The notes: generated by a model not told the origin, from the letters alone. A stretch of 57,590 nucleotides of DNA from Streptomyces misionensis (GCF_007896895.1 NZ_VOGW01000034.1:1-57590), one strand, 5' to 3'; positions 1 to 8,093 are shown, numbered from the stretch's first letter. Translations and numbers: made by a program.

Positions 1-413
1 GGGTTGAAGGGCTGTGCAGCGGTGTATCCGTGGTGGGGTACGGCGGTAGGGGGAGGGGAGTGGATGTCGGGAGCGGGACTGGGGCTGCGGTGGGGGGGCG
101 TCAGCACACAGGGGGGGGCGCGGGGGGCGACGGTGGGGGTCGCGGGCGGGAGGATGACGGCCGGGCTGCCGTGCGGGGCCGGCTCGCGGGCGTCCGGCTT
201 CCCGGACGGGCCGACCATCTCCAGCGCCTCCCGGGCCGGCGCCTGCACCTCCCGCGGTGACGCGCTGCCGTCCGTGCGGGGCGCCGTCTGCCGTGAGGGC
301 ACGGCGCCCGGGGGCGGTCCCGGAGCCGCCGTGTGCCGTACCGTCACACAGCCGGAGAGGGCCGAGACGGCGACGGTGACCAGAAGCGCTGCGGTGGTCG
401 TCGTTCGATGCAC
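1..413 (-). CDS. Proline-rich putative lipoprotein, C-terminus beyond the window
   Basis: The frame is open from a GTG at 413 to the window edge, so the gene is partial at its 3' end (137 codons seen). The N-terminus reads as a lipoprotein signal: Arg at position 3, a hydrophobic stretch (AALLVTVAVSALSGC) and a lipobox LSGC with Cys at about residue 21. The visible mature part is rich in Pro, Ala and Ser with no recognisable fold, which suggests a disordered linker on the outer face of the membrane. No family can be named. The GTG was chosen because it directly precedes the signal peptide. Confidence 0.6.
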   Translation of the reverse strand, partial: MHRTTTTAALLVTVAVSALSGCVTVRHTAAPGPPPGAVPSRQTAPRTDGSASPREVQAPAREALEMVGPSGKPDAREPAPHGSPAVILPPATPTVAPRAPPCVLTPPHRSPSPAPDIHSPPPTAVPHHGYTAAQPFN

Positions 414-528
414 CCACGCAACGATGCTGGTTCCGTGCCGCCTTGGCAGCAAGGAGTCGAGCCCGATGCCCCCGCCCGGGTGAACTCCCGCACCGAACGG
501 GGGGCTTCAGAGCGCCACGGGTGACGCC

Positions 529-1041
529 TCAGTCGCCGGTCGCGCCGTCGATCCGCTCCCGGAGCAGGTCGGCGTGGCCGTTGTGCCGGGCGTACTCCTC
601 GATCATGTGGGTGTAGATCCAGCGGAGGCTGAAGGGCTCCTGGGTGGACCGGCTCCGGCCCCGGGAGAGTTCGTCGAGACCGAGACCGGCCGTGGTCCGC
701 CGGGCCGCCTCGATCTCCGCCTGCCAGGTGGTGTACGCCTCCTGCCAGGTGTCGGCGTCGGTGACGTGGAAGTCGCCGTCCTCGTCCGCCTCGGAGCAGT
801 AGACCGGGCCCCGGTCGTCGCCCGCCAGCACCGTGCGGAACCAGGCCCGCTCCACCTCGGCCATGTGCCGCACCAGGCCCAGCAAGGTCAGCTCGGACGG
901 CGGGACGGAGGCGGTGCGCAGCTGTTCGTCGGTCAGGCCCTCGCACTTGAGGGCCAGCGTCCGGCGGTGGTACTCCAGCCAGCCCTCCAGCATCTCGCGT
1001 TCGGGGGCGTTCAGTGCGGGCTCATGGCGTTCGCTTGTCAT
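529..1041 (-). CDS. DinB family protein (DUF664-type)
   Basis: 170 residues, starting at ATG 1041 (MTSERHEPAL). An in-frame start further upstream would add only a basic tail. The protein is a helical bundle of DinB/DUF664 type: LVRHMAEVERAWFRTVL in the first half and TWQAEIEAARRTTAGL plus WIYTHMIEEYARHNGHADLL towards the end. The His residues in 'LVRHMAEVE' and 'EEYARHNGHADLL' sit where DinB proteins bind a divalent metal. Members include mycothiol-dependent thiol transferases, but the substrate here is unknown. The gene is flanked by the partial lipoprotein gene downstream and a divergent oxidoreductase upstream. Confidence 0.85.
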   Translation of the reverse strand: MTSERHEPALNAPEREMLEGWLEYHRRTLALKCEGLTDEQLRTASVPPSELTLLGLVRHMAEVERAWFRTVLAGDDRGPVYCSEADEDGDFHVTDADTWQEAYTTWQAEIEAARRTTAGLGLDELSRGRSRSTQEPFSLRWIYTHMIEEYARHNGHADLLRERIDGATGD

Positions 1042-1123
1042 GCCCCGCATCCTCGCTCGGCTGACCCGTCGGCCACCAGGCATTTTCGCGGCCGGCGACG
1101 GTCACGCCGGCCGGCGGCCCCCG

Positions 1124-1129
1124 TATGCT
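1124..1129 (+). promoter_or_regulatory. Putative -10 element of the Gfo/Idh/MocA gene
   Basis: TATGCT lies 41 bases before the GTG start at 1171. A Shine-Dalgarno sequence (GGGAG, 6 bases of spacing) precedes that start, so a short leader is expected. Confidence 0.4.
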
Positions 1130-1170
1130 GCCGGGGACGTCACGACGGGCGAGCACCAGGGGAGAAGCGC

Positions 1171-2082
1171 GTGAAGGTCGGCTGCATCGGACTCGGGGAC
1201 ATCGCGCGGAAGGCGTATCTGCCGGTGCTGGGCGCCCTGCCCGGGGTCGACCTCCATCTGCACACCCGCACCCCGGCCACCCTCGCCCGCGTCGCCGACG
1301 GCCTGCACCTGCCGCCCGGACAGCGGCACGAGGACCTCGGCTCCCTGCTGGCCGCCGGGCTCGACGCGGCCTTCGTGCACGCGCCCACCGCCGTCCACCC
1401 CGAGATCGTCACCCGGCTCCTGGAAGCGGGCGTCCCGACGTACGTCGACAAGCCGCTCGCCTACCGGCTCGCCGACTCCGAGCGGCTGGTGGAGCTCGCC
1501 GAGCGGCGCGGCGTCTGCCTCGACGTCGGCTTCAACCGGCGTCACGCGCCCGGCTACGCCCAGTGCCTGGAGCACCCGCGCGAGCTGATCCTCATGCAGA
1601 AGAACCGGGTCGGGCTGCCCGAGGAGCCCCGCTCGATGATCCTGGACGACTTCATCCACGTCGTCGACACCCTGCGCTTCCTGGCGCCGGGACCGGTCGA
1701 CGAGGTGACGGTCCGCGCCCGCGTCCAGGACGGGCTGCTGCACCACGTCGTGCTCCAGCTCGGCGGCGACGGCTTCACCGCGCTCGGCGTGATGAACCGC
1801 CTCAGCGGCTCCACGGAGGAGAGCCTGGAGGTCTCCGGGCAGGACATGAAGCGCCAGGTGCTCAACCTCTCCGAGGTGATCGACCACAGGGGTGAGCCGA
1901 CCGTGCGCCGGCGCGGGGACTGGGTGCCGGTGGCCCGGCAGCGCGGCATCGAGCAGGCGGTGCTCGCCTTCCTGGACGCGGTGCGCGCGGGGCAGGTGCT
2001 CAGCGCCCGGGACGCGCTGGCGACCCATGAACTGTGCGAGCGGGTGGTACGAGCGGTCCAGGACCGCCCCGACGCAGCCTGA
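1171..2082 (+). CDS. Gfo/Idh/MocA family NAD(P)-dependent oxidoreductase
   Basis: 303 residues from GTG 1171, which has GGGAG 6 bases upstream. A Rossmann motif is at the very N-terminus (VGCIGLGDIARKAYLP). The family EKP-type motif appears as YVDKPLAY near residue 95; its Lys is the usual catalytic/NAD-binding residue. The C-terminal half is the alpha/beta dimerisation domain. Such proteins are cytoplasmic sugar, inositol or amino-sugar dehydrogenases; nothing here fixes the substrate. The last 83 bases overlap the 3' end of the convergent lnt gene. Confidence 0.85.
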   Translation: MKVGCIGLGDIARKAYLPVLGALPGVDLHLHTRTPATLARVADGLHLPPGQRHEDLGSLLAAGLDAAFVHAPTAVHPEIVTRLLEAGVPTYVDKPLAYRLADSERLVELAERRGVCLDVGFNRRHAPGYAQCLEHPRELILMQKNRVGLPEEPRSMILDDFIHVVDTLRFLAPGPVDEVTVRARVQDGLLHHVVLQLGGDGFTALGVMNRLSGSTEESLEVSGQDMKRQVLNLSEVIDHRGEPTVRRRGDWVPVARQRGIEQAVLAFLDAVRAGQVLSARDALATHELCERVVRAVQDRPDAA

Positions 2083-3574
2083 GCGCCCGCACCCCCTCGC
2101 CGGCGCACAGCGCGGCCAGCACCAGCAGCGCCCCGTGCACCGCCCAGTCGCCGTAGCGGACGTACGGCGTGACGCCGTGCGCGAGCGGCACGTCGTACAC
2201 CCGCGTGGTGCTCGCGCCGGTCCCCAGCCACGGGCCGAGCCGCCGCCCGTCCGGCCCGTACGCGGCGGAGACGCCGGTGAGGGTCGCGTGCACCATCGGG
2301 CGGCCGGTCTCGGCGGCGCGCAGCGCGGCCAGCGAGGCGTGCTGCCCCGGCGCCCAGCTGTCCTGGAAGGTGGAGGTGGAGGACTGGCCGAGCAGCACGT
2401 CCGCGCCGTCGTCGGCCAGATGCCGGCCCATGTCGGGAAACGCGGTCTCGAAGCAGATCAGCGGCCCGATCCGCAGCCCGTGCCCCACGTTCATCACGAC
2501 CTGCCCGGCGCCGCGCCTGCGGTCCTCGCCGGCCGCCTTGCCCACCGAGGTGGCCCAGCCGAGCAGGGAACGGGCGGGGACGTACTCGCCGAAGGGGACC
2601 AGGCGCATCTTGTCGTAGCGGTCGCCGGTCGGGCCGCCCGGGCCGACCAGCACCGAACTCTTGTAGATCCCGGGCCGGTCGGAGCGGCGCGCGTCCACGT
2701 TCACCAGGACGTCGGCGCCGGTCTCGCGGGACAGCGCGGCGATCCGCCGGGCCAGGTCGGGCCGGTCGGCGAGGTCGTAGCCCACGCTGGACTCGCCCCA
2801 CACCACCAGGTCGACGTCCTGTCCGACGAGCCGCCGGGTCAGCTGCTCCTCCCGGTCGAAGCGCCGCGCGACGCTGTCCGCCCCGGCCACCGTGCCCGGC
2901 TGTACGACGGCGATCCGCGTCCTGCCGTCGATCTGCGGACGCGGCGCCCAGGCCCAGGCGGCGCAGGTCGCGGCGGCGGTGGCGGCCACCGCGGCCACCG
3001 CGGGCACGCGGGCCGCGCGCACCGAGACCAGCACGGCCGCCGCCACGTTCACGGCCACCACCAGGAAGCTCAGCAGCCACACCCCGCCCACCGAGGCCAG
3101 CCGCAGCGCCGGCTCCACCTGCCACTGGGAGGCGCCCAGGAGGCCCCAGGGACCGCCGAGCCCCTGCCAGGAGCGGACCAGCTCGGGTATCAGCCAGCCG
3201 GAGGGCAGCACCAGGAGCGCGAGGGCGCACCGGCCGGGGGAGGGCGCACCGCCCAGGTACCGGCGCACCAGCCAGCCCCAGGGCGCCCAGAGCAGGCCCA
3301 GCAGCGCCCCTATCAGGAAGATGAACACATGCAGGCTGGGCAGCAGCCAGTGGTGCACGGCCACCAGGTAGCCGAAGCCGCCGCACCAGCCGTCCCAGGC
3401 CGCCCGCCGGCCGGTCGGCGCGGAGCGGGCCAGCAGCAGCCACGGAACGAGGGCGACATAGGCGAACCACCACAGCGACGGCGCCGGGAACGCGAGGACG
3501 GGCAGGGCACCCGCGAGCGCCACGACGGCCGAGCGCCGCCAACGGGAGGCCGGTCGGCGGTCGATCGTCGTCAT
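2000..3574 (-). CDS. lnt: Apolipoprotein N-acyltransferase
   Basis: 524 residues, matching the family length. About six hydrophobic helices occupy residues 15-210, followed by an extracytoplasmic nitrilase domain and a final helix (VHGALLVLAALCAGEG). The Glu-Lys-Cys triad is intact: E261 in VVWGESSVG, K322 in DKMRLVPFGEY, C374 in PLICFETAFP. Lnt transfers an acyl chain to the N-terminal Cys of diacylated lipoproteins, the last step of lipoprotein maturation. The C-terminal 25-30 residues are basic and Pro-rich and are encoded across the overlap with the convergent oxidoreductase gene. Streptomyces usually have two lnt genes; which copy this is cannot be told from the window. Confidence 0.93.
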   Translation of the reverse strand: MTTIDRRPASRWRRSAVVALAGALPVLAFPAPSLWWFAYVALVPWLLLARSAPTGRRAAWDGWCGGFGYLVAVHHWLLPSLHVFIFLIGALLGLLWAPWGWLVRRYLGGAPSPGRCALALLVLPSGWLIPELVRSWQGLGGPWGLLGASQWQVEPALRLASVGGVWLLSFLVVAVNVAAAVLVSVRAARVPAVAAVAATAAATCAAWAWAPRPQIDGRTRIAVVQPGTVAGADSVARRFDREEQLTRRLVGQDVDLVVWGESSVGYDLADRPDLARRIAALSRETGADVLVNVDARRSDRPGIYKSSVLVGPGGPTGDRYDKMRLVPFGEYVPARSLLGWATSVGKAAGEDRRRGAGQVVMNVGHGLRIGPLICFETAFPDMGRHLADDGADVLLGQSSTSTFQDSWAPGQHASLAALRAAETGRPMVHATLTGVSAAYGPDGRRLGPWLGTGASTTRVYDVPLAHGVTPYVRYGDWAVHGALLVLAALCAGEGVRALRLRRGGPGPLVPPARTVHGSPARPGR

Positions 3575-3656
3575 ACGGAGCCTCCCTACCCGAGAGTTCC
3601 AGTGTGCGCGCCACGAGCGATCTACGACAGGGGGCCTTCGGCCCGGCCGCCCGTCG

Positions 3657-4115
3657 TCACACCGAGGCCGTCCGCCGCCACTTCTCGGTGACGACGACCT
3701 CGCCGAGCCGCCAGCCCTCGGGCGTGCGCAGCAACCCGAAGTCGTACCGGCCGCCGCTCTCCATGTCCGGCGCCCCCGAGACGTCGCCGCCGAAGCGCAT
3801 CGGGTTGAGGTAGTCGGCCCGCACCAGGGCCGTGTCCCCGGTGTCGTGCTCCAGGGTGCCGAACCGCACCCTGCGGTTGACGAACAGGTGCTGGCGCACG
3901 GCGAACCGCGCCAGCTGCCCGGCGAGCCAGTCGGCGACCTGCCCGGCCTCGCCCTCGATCCCGCCGGCCGACCGGTAGTCGGCCCGCCCGCCCCTGGTGA
4001 ACAGCTCCCGGTAGGCCGCCCAGTCGCCGTCGTCCACCGTCACCGCGTACGCGGTGACCAGCTCGTCCACGGCCAGCCGGTCCAGCAGGGCCGATACTTC
4101 CGCACGCTGCGTCAT
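3657..4115 (-). CDS. SnoaL/NTF2-like protein
   Basis: 152 residues from ATG 4115 (MTQRAEVSALLDRLAV); an in-frame upstream extension is low-complexity and unlikely to be translated. The pattern 'LAVDELVTAYAVTVDDGDWAAYRELFT' followed by 'ADYRSAGGIEGEAGQVADWL' and 'QHLFVNRRVRF' is that of the SnoaL_4/NTF2-like fold, a cone-shaped beta-sheet pocket protein. Related proteins act as isomerases, hydratases or ligand-binding domains. The gene appears single, between lnt and a small gene on the same strand. Function unknown. Confidence 0.8.
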   Translation of the reverse strand: MTQRAEVSALLDRLAVDELVTAYAVTVDDGDWAAYRELFTRGGRADYRSAGGIEGEAGQVADWLAGQLARFAVRQHLFVNRRVRFGTLEHDTGDTALVRADYLNPMRFGGDVSGAPDMESGGRYDFGLLRTPEGWRLGEVVVTEKWRRTASV

Positions 4116-4258
4116 CGGCTCAGTCTTGGCCACGGCGCGGGCGGAGCCAAGAGACGGGGCCGGGAAATCCTCGAGGGAGCGCGCGGGCGCGGAACGGTGG
4201 AGCCCGCCGGCCCGGGGCGAGGCGACTCGGCGACCCGGGCGTCCGGGGCGGCGGTGGA

Positions 4259-4438
4259 TCAGGCCGCCTGGATGATCTCCTCGCGGATCGCCTCGGCCCA
4301 CTCCACGACCAGGAGTTCGTACTCCGCGCGTTCCTGGGCCGACAGGGAGCCGCCCGCACGCCGCCACAGCGCCCGGATCTGCTCGTTCACCTCGGCGGCG
4401 GACCGTGCGGAACCAAGGGGAGGGGAATCGGGGGACAT
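4259..4438 (-). CDS. Small conserved-looking helical protein
   Basis: 59 residues (MSPDSPPLGSARSAAEVNEQ...). The body is amphipathic helix: VNEQIRALWRRAGGSLSAQERAEYELLVVEWAEAIREEI. The start at ATG 4438 is preferred over an in-frame GTG at 4468 because a TAGGCT -10 box ends 7 bases before it, the spacing of a leaderless Streptomyces transcript. No membrane segment or metal motif is present. No function can be given. Confidence 0.6.
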   Translation of the reverse strand: MSPDSPPLGSARSAAEVNEQIRALWRRAGGSLSAQERAEYELLVVEWAEAIREEIIQAA

Positions 4439-4445
4439 GTCGAAC

Positions 4446-4451
4446 AGCCTA
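4446..4451 (-). promoter_or_regulatory. -10 box of a leaderless promoter
   Basis: On the minus strand TAGGCT ends 7 bases before the ATG at 4438. No Shine-Dalgarno sequence can be found for this gene. Confidence 0.5.
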
Positions 4452-4667
4452 GGGGCAGGGGCTGACACTGCGCTACCGGGCGGCTACGCAGAACGTATGC
4501 GGTTGGTCACCGCCGGCGCCGGCCGCGCCCCGTGGTCGGCCCAGTTCAAGCGGCATATGCCCCGTCGGGTTGACGCAGAGGGGCGTCCGGGAGTTGGCCG
4601 AAACGGGGGTGCGGTGCCGCGTGGAGCGGGTCGAACACCGGTCGACCGGCCCGTTCCGCGAGCCGGT

Positions 4668-5138
4668 TCAGGGGTGCACCGGGCCCCGCAGTGTCCAGCC
4701 GGGGGCCTGGGGATGCGCGGTCAGGTCCTCGTGGCGCACCGGGTCCCCGCAGGCGCGGCAGGTGACCACGGGGACCAGTTCGTGGCCGCAGTCGTGCTCC
4801 ACGATCATGGGCAGGCCGGTGTTCCCGTGGAGGTGGCGGTCGCCCCACTCCTTGAGGGTCATCAGGACGGGCTCCAGGTCCAGGCCCGCCGGTGTCGGCC
4901 GGTACTCGAAGCGCCGGGGCCGCTCGCTGTAGGCGTGCTTGGTGAGGATTCCGGCGTCCACGAGCCGGCGCAGCCGGGTGGACAGGACGTCACGCGGGGC
5001 GCCGATGTTGCGCACCAGCTGGTCGAAGCGGCCGTTGCCCAGGCACACCTCCCGCAGGACGAGCAGGGAGTACTTCTCGCCGACCAGCGCGAGGGTGTCG
5101 GCGATGGAACAGGGGCGCGGGTCCTTGGTGGCGGCCAT
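4668..5138 (-). CDS. HxlR family transcriptional regulator
   Basis: 156 residues from ATG 5138 (MAATKDPRPCSIADTLALVG). The HxlR winged helix is clear: 'CSIADTLALVGEKYSLLVLREVCLGNGRFDQLVRNIGAPRDVLSTRLRRLVDAGIL', with the conserved Cys near the N-terminus. A C-terminal extension has HDCGHELVPV followed by CRACG, a Cys/His set that could bind zinc or sense redox state. The start is supported by a TAGACT -10 box 7 bases upstream. The gene is divergent from a thiolase gene with three repeats of a TTTTCCAACTCA-type element between them, so it probably regulates itself and the thiolase. Confidence 0.9.
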   Translation of the reverse strand: MAATKDPRPCSIADTLALVGEKYSLLVLREVCLGNGRFDQLVRNIGAPRDVLSTRLRRLVDAGILTKHAYSERPRRFEYRPTPAGLDLEPVLMTLKEWGDRHLHGNTGLPMIVEHDCGHELVPVVTCRACGDPVRHEDLTAHPQAPGWTLRGPVHP

Positions 5139-5145
5139 GCGCACC

Positions 5146-5151
5146 AGTCTA
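5146..5151 (-). promoter_or_regulatory. -10 box of the leaderless hxlR-type promoter
   Basis: On the minus strand TAGACT ends 7 bases before ATG 5138. A TTGGAA element that could serve as -35 lies about 15 bases upstream and is part of the regulator's putative operator. Confidence 0.55.
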
Positions 5152-5164
5152 GGGGAGGGTTCGG

Positions 5165-5231
5165 TTTTCCAACTCAGATGGGTTTGTTTTTCCAACTCAT
5201 CTCGCTATGGTGAGTCCAGATTTCCTACTCA
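5165..5231. promoter_or_regulatory. Operator array between HxlR regulator and thiolase, with thiolase promoter
   Basis: Two exact copies of TTTTCCAACTCA lie at 5165-5176 and 5188-5199, and a variant TTTCCTACTCA at 5221-5231. A likely thiolase promoter is TTGTTT (5184-5189) and TATGGT (5206-5211), spaced by 16. The second repeat sits between the two boxes, and ACTCA (5195-5199) with TGAGT (5211-5215) forms an inverted repeat around the -10. The layout suits repression by the adjacent HxlR protein. Confidence 0.6.
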
Positions 5232-5258
5232 CCGGTAGCCCGTGCTGGAGGCCGCACC

Positions 5259-6428
5259 ATGCGAGACGCAGTGATCGTCGAAGCCGTACGCACCCCGATC
5301 GGCAAGGGCAAGGCCGACGGCGCCCTCGCGCACGTCCACCCCGTACAACTGCTCGCCCACACCCTCGGCGCCCTGGTCGAGCGCTCCGGAATCGATCCGG
5401 CGCTGATCGACGACGTGATCGGCGGCACCGTCGACCAGGTCGGCGAACAGGCCATGAACACCACGCGGTACGCCGTACTCGCCGCCGGATTGCCCGAGTC
5501 GGTCCCCGCCACCACGGTGGACCGCCAGTGCGGCTCCTCCCAGCAGGCCGTGCACTTCGCCGCGCAGGGCGTGATCTCCGGCGCCTACGACATCGCCGTC
5601 GCCTGCGGCGTGGAGTCGATGAGCCGGGTGCCGATGTGGTCCAACGTGCCCGCGGGCAAGGACCCCTTCGGGCCCGGCGTCGCCGCCCGCTACCCTCAGG
5701 GCCTGGTACCGCAGGGCATCAGCGCCGAACTCATCGCCGCCAAGTGGTCCCTGAGCCGGGCGCGGATGGACGAGTTCGCCGTCTCCTCCCACCGCAAGGC
5801 CGCCGCGGCCTGGCAGGCGGGGCTGTTCGACGCCGAGACCGCACCCCTGGAGGGCCTCGCCCGCGACGAGTCCGTACGCCCCGGCAGCACCCCCGAGATC
5901 CTCGCCGGCCTGCGGCCCGCCTACCACGACGTCGCCTTCGCCGAACGCTTCCCGCAGATCGAGTGGAACATCACCGCGGGCAACGCCAGCCCGGTCAACG
6001 ACGGCGCCTCCGCCGTCCTGATCGCCTCCGGCGAGACGGCCGCCCGCCTCGGGCTGCGCCCGCTGGCCCGGCTGCACAGCTTCGCGGTCACCGGCTCCGA
6101 CCCGCTGCTGATGCTCACCGGGGTCGTCCCGGCCACCGAGAAGGTGCTGCGCCGGGCGGGCCTCACCCTCGGCGACATCGACCTGTTCGAGGTCAACGAG
6201 GCCTTCGCCAGTGTCGTCCTCGCCTGGTCGCAGGAGACCGGCGCCGACCTCGACCGGGTCAATGTGCACGGCGGCGCCATCGCCCTCGGCCACCCCCTCG
6301 GGGCCAGCGGCACCCGCCTGACCACCACCCTCGTCCACGCGATGCGGGAACGGGGAGCCCGCTACGGCCTCCAGACCATGTGCGAGGCCGGCGGACTCGC
6401 CAACGCCATGGTCCTGGAGGCGGTCTGA
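5259..6428 (+). CDS. Acetyl-CoA C-acyltransferase (thiolase)
   Basis: 389 residues, the usual thiolase length. The acyl-accepting Cys is C91 in VDRQCGSSQQAVHFAAQG. The NEAFA motif and the catalytic His in GGAIALGHPLGASGTR are present, and the second Cys lies in MCEAGGLANAM, where most thiolases have C-x-GGG. The enzyme condenses or cleaves acyl-CoA with CoA, in fatty acid or sterol degradation or in acetoacetyl-CoA formation; the window does not fix the direction. The gene stands alone under the divergent HxlR regulator and ends 4 bases before the convergent TVP38 gene. Confidence 0.93.
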   Translation: MRDAVIVEAVRTPIGKGKADGALAHVHPVQLLAHTLGALVERSGIDPALIDDVIGGTVDQVGEQAMNTTRYAVLAAGLPESVPATTVDRQCGSSQQAVHFAAQGVISGAYDIAVACGVESMSRVPMWSNVPAGKDPFGPGVAARYPQGLVPQGISAELIAAKWSLSRARMDEFAVSSHRKAAAAWQAGLFDAETAPLEGLARDESVRPGSTPEILAGLRPAYHDVAFAERFPQIEWNITAGNASPVNDGASAVLIASGETAARLGLRPLARLHSFAVTGSDPLLMLTGVVPATEKVLRRAGLTLGDIDLFEVNEAFASVVLAWSQETGADLDRVNVHGGAIALGHPLGASGTRLTTTLVHAMRERGARYGLQTMCEAGGLANAMVLEAV

Positions 6429-6432
6429 CCCC

Positions 6433-7179
6433 TCATCGGCCCCGCAGCCGATGCCGCTGCCGCCAGGCCACCACCGTGCCCGCCAGCGCCGGTACGGCGA
6501 TGCAGGCCATCGCGATCAGGAACGCGGGGGACGTCGGCGCCGAGGCACGGGCGCCGGCCACCGCGTAGGCGGCGGTGTTCGGCACCGAACCGAGCGCCGT
6601 CGCCAGCAGGAACGGGAGCCATCCCATCCGGGAGACGGCCGCGCAGTAGTTCGCCGCCCAGAACGGCACGCCCGGGAACAGCCGCGCCGCCAGCATCGAC
6701 CGGAACCCGTGCCGGCTCAACTGCCCGTCCGCCGCCTGCAGCAGGCGCCCGCGCAGCAACGGGCGCAACGCGTCCTGCCCGAGCAGCCGTCCGAGCCCGA
6801 AGGCCACGCCCGCGCCCAGCACCGTGCCCGCCAGCGCGGTCGTCAGCCCCAGCTGCGAACCGAACAGCGCGCCCGCCGCCAGGTTCAGCAGCGGCCGCGG
6901 TACGAACGCCACCGTGCACAGCCCGTAACCGACCCCGAACACCAGCGCCGCCGCGATGCCGCCCGCCTGCGGCGGCCAGCCGTGCGTCAGCAGCCGCTGC
7001 GGGTCGAACAGCAGCACGGCCGTGCCCGCGCCCGCCAACAGGGCGAGCAGCAGCGAGAGTCGCGCCCACGGGGAGAGCAGCGCGCGGGCGCACCGCGCGC
7101 CGGGACCCGCGCCGGGCAGGGGCGGTGCCGGTACGGCGAGTTCGGCGGTGCCCCCCGAGCGGTTGCTGGCATCGAGCAC
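6433..7179 (-). CDS. TVP38/TMEM64 family membrane protein
   Basis: 248 residues from GTG 7179, with AGGGGG 5 bases upstream. Six or so hydrophobic segments are present. The family core reads FVPRPLLNLAAGALFGSQLGLTTALAGTVLGAGVAFGLGR, then RSMLAARLFPGVPFWAANYCAAVSRM, the VTT/SNARE-associated domain with its re-entrant loop and conserved Arg. Related DedA/VTT proteins act in lipid scrambling or flipping, but the cargo here is unknown. The N-terminal 30 residues are hydrophilic and Pro-rich. Confidence 0.88.
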   Translation of the reverse strand: MLDASNRSGGTAELAVPAPPLPGAGPGARCARALLSPWARLSLLLALLAGAGTAVLLFDPQRLLTHGWPPQAGGIAAALVFGVGYGLCTVAFVPRPLLNLAAGALFGSQLGLTTALAGTVLGAGVAFGLGRLLGQDALRPLLRGRLLQAADGQLSRHGFRSMLAARLFPGVPFWAANYCAAVSRMGWLPFLLATALGSVPNTAAYAVAGARASAPTSPAFLIAMACIAVPALAGTVVAWRQRHRLRGR

Positions 7180-7281
7180 GTGACCCCCTAGAAGACACCG
7201 ATGGCCCGACGCCGATGATAGAGGGCGCCCGGGCCCTTGCCGTCGCGTGCCGGGCCGGTGGGGCTGACCGGGTGGTCGGCC

Positions 7282-7301
7282 GTGACACAGCGGCTTGTCA
7301 C
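7282..7301. promoter_or_regulatory. Inverted repeat upstream of the lectin pseudogene
   Basis: GTGACA (7282-7287) and TGTCAC (7296-7301) form a perfect 6-8-6 repeat about 40 bases before the remnant start at 7340. It may be an operator left from the intact gene. Confidence 0.35.
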
Positions 7302-7339
7302 TCTACGTGTACCGAACGTGACTGCTGCGTATGCTGCGC

Positions 7340-7875
7340 ATGAGGCGAAAACAACGCTCCTCGCCACTCGGCGGACGCACGGACCTCCCGGCTCGCCGCG
7401 GCGGCGCTGGGCCCTGGCCTTCGGCGTGGGCGGCTCCCTGGAACTGGACACCGGTGCCCTCGCGCACGCGCAGCACTGCCAAGGCGGAACCACGCTGGTC
7501 GACGAGACGTTCACGGGAGCGACGGCCCCGGAGTTCACCGGGGTTGCCCCACCGGCGCGCCGCCCGCCGCCCTGCCGGGGCCCGGCGACCATCCGCTGGG
7601 CGGCTGCCCGGCGGGCGCTGGCCCGGTGCCGCCCAACGACGCCCGGCAGCACCACGCTGCGCGACGTGCACGTCGCGGACGACCGGGTCGCCACCGTGAC
7701 CTGTGACGCCACCACGCTCGCGCCCGGACAGGGCACCACCTGCCACGGGTCGTGCCTGATCACCCAGGGCGACCTCGACGTCTGCACGGGCGACGGCTCC
7801 GGGTACGGCAAGTCCGGGTACGGCAAGCCGGACGACAAGGGCTGCGACCGCCGCACCCGGCACGGCGGCCACTGA
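7340..7875 (+). pseudogene. Decayed secreted lectin-domain/DUF7507-repeat surface protein
   Basis: Pieces of one protein are spread over different frames. ATG 7340 gives MRRKQRSS. The frame offset by one from 7362 gives RHSADARTSRLAAAAL. The third frame gives LAFGVGGSLELDTGALAHAQ and TTLVDETFTGATAPEFTGV. Another shift near 7545 gives CPTGAPPAALPGPGDHPLGG and GPVPPNDAR. The next shift gives RVATVTCDATTLAPGQGTTC and ITQGDLDV. These match, in order, the signal peptide and start of the L-type-lectin-like domain, then a DUF7507/DUF11-like repeat, of large Streptomyces surface proteins. Most of the lectin domain is deleted. One long frame (7237-7875) crosses the region by chance. Family assignment is from remembered sequence patterns. 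Confidence 0.65.
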
Positions 7876-7888
7876 GCCGCACCCCACC

Positions 7889-7923
7889 GACCGGCGCCGC
7901 CCCCACCCGGGGCGGCGCCGGTC
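7889..7923 (+). terminator. Strong hairpin after the lectin pseudogene
   Basis: A perfect 15-base-pair stem (7889-7903 with 7909-7923) closes a 5-base loop. It isolates the tuf-type leader region from upstream transcription. No long T-run follows, as is usual in Streptomyces. Confidence 0.75.
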
Positions 7924-7978
7924 GTTCGTGCGCCCGCAGCCGCACGGAAAACCATTCGACGCCGCACCCCCGGTCGGC

Positions 7979-7984
7979 GATGAT
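7979..7984 (+). promoter_or_regulatory. Possible -10 box for the tuf leader ORF
   Basis: GATGAT ends 7 bases before the ATG of the 33-codon leader ORF at 7992. It is a weak match to the -10 consensus, and no convincing -35 was found. Confidence 0.3.
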
Positions 7985-7991
7985 CGACCCC

Positions 7992-8093
7992 ATGTTCCGG
8001 TACGCCTTCCACCTCACGGCATCCGCGGTCGCGGATGTGCCGAAGGCTGCCGTTCCCACGCTCGCGGCCGCTGTCGACGGCGCCCGAAGCTGA
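7992..8093 (+). CDS. Putative 33-residue leader peptide upstream of the EF-Tu gene
   Basis: ATG 7992 opens a 33-codon frame ([17 protein letters not shown]..., ending VDGARS) that stops at 8093, 97 bases before the EF-Tu start. Its stop codon overlaps the left arm of a 10-base-pair stem. It could be translated from a leaderless or very short mRNA, because a -10-like GATGAT lies 7 bases before the ATG. No homologue is recognised and no run of one regulatory codon is seen, so a classical amino-acid attenuator is unlikely. It is called because of its position relative to the stem-loops; chance cannot be excluded. Confidence 0.35.
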   Translation: MFRYAFHLTASAVADVPKAAVPTLAAAVDGARS

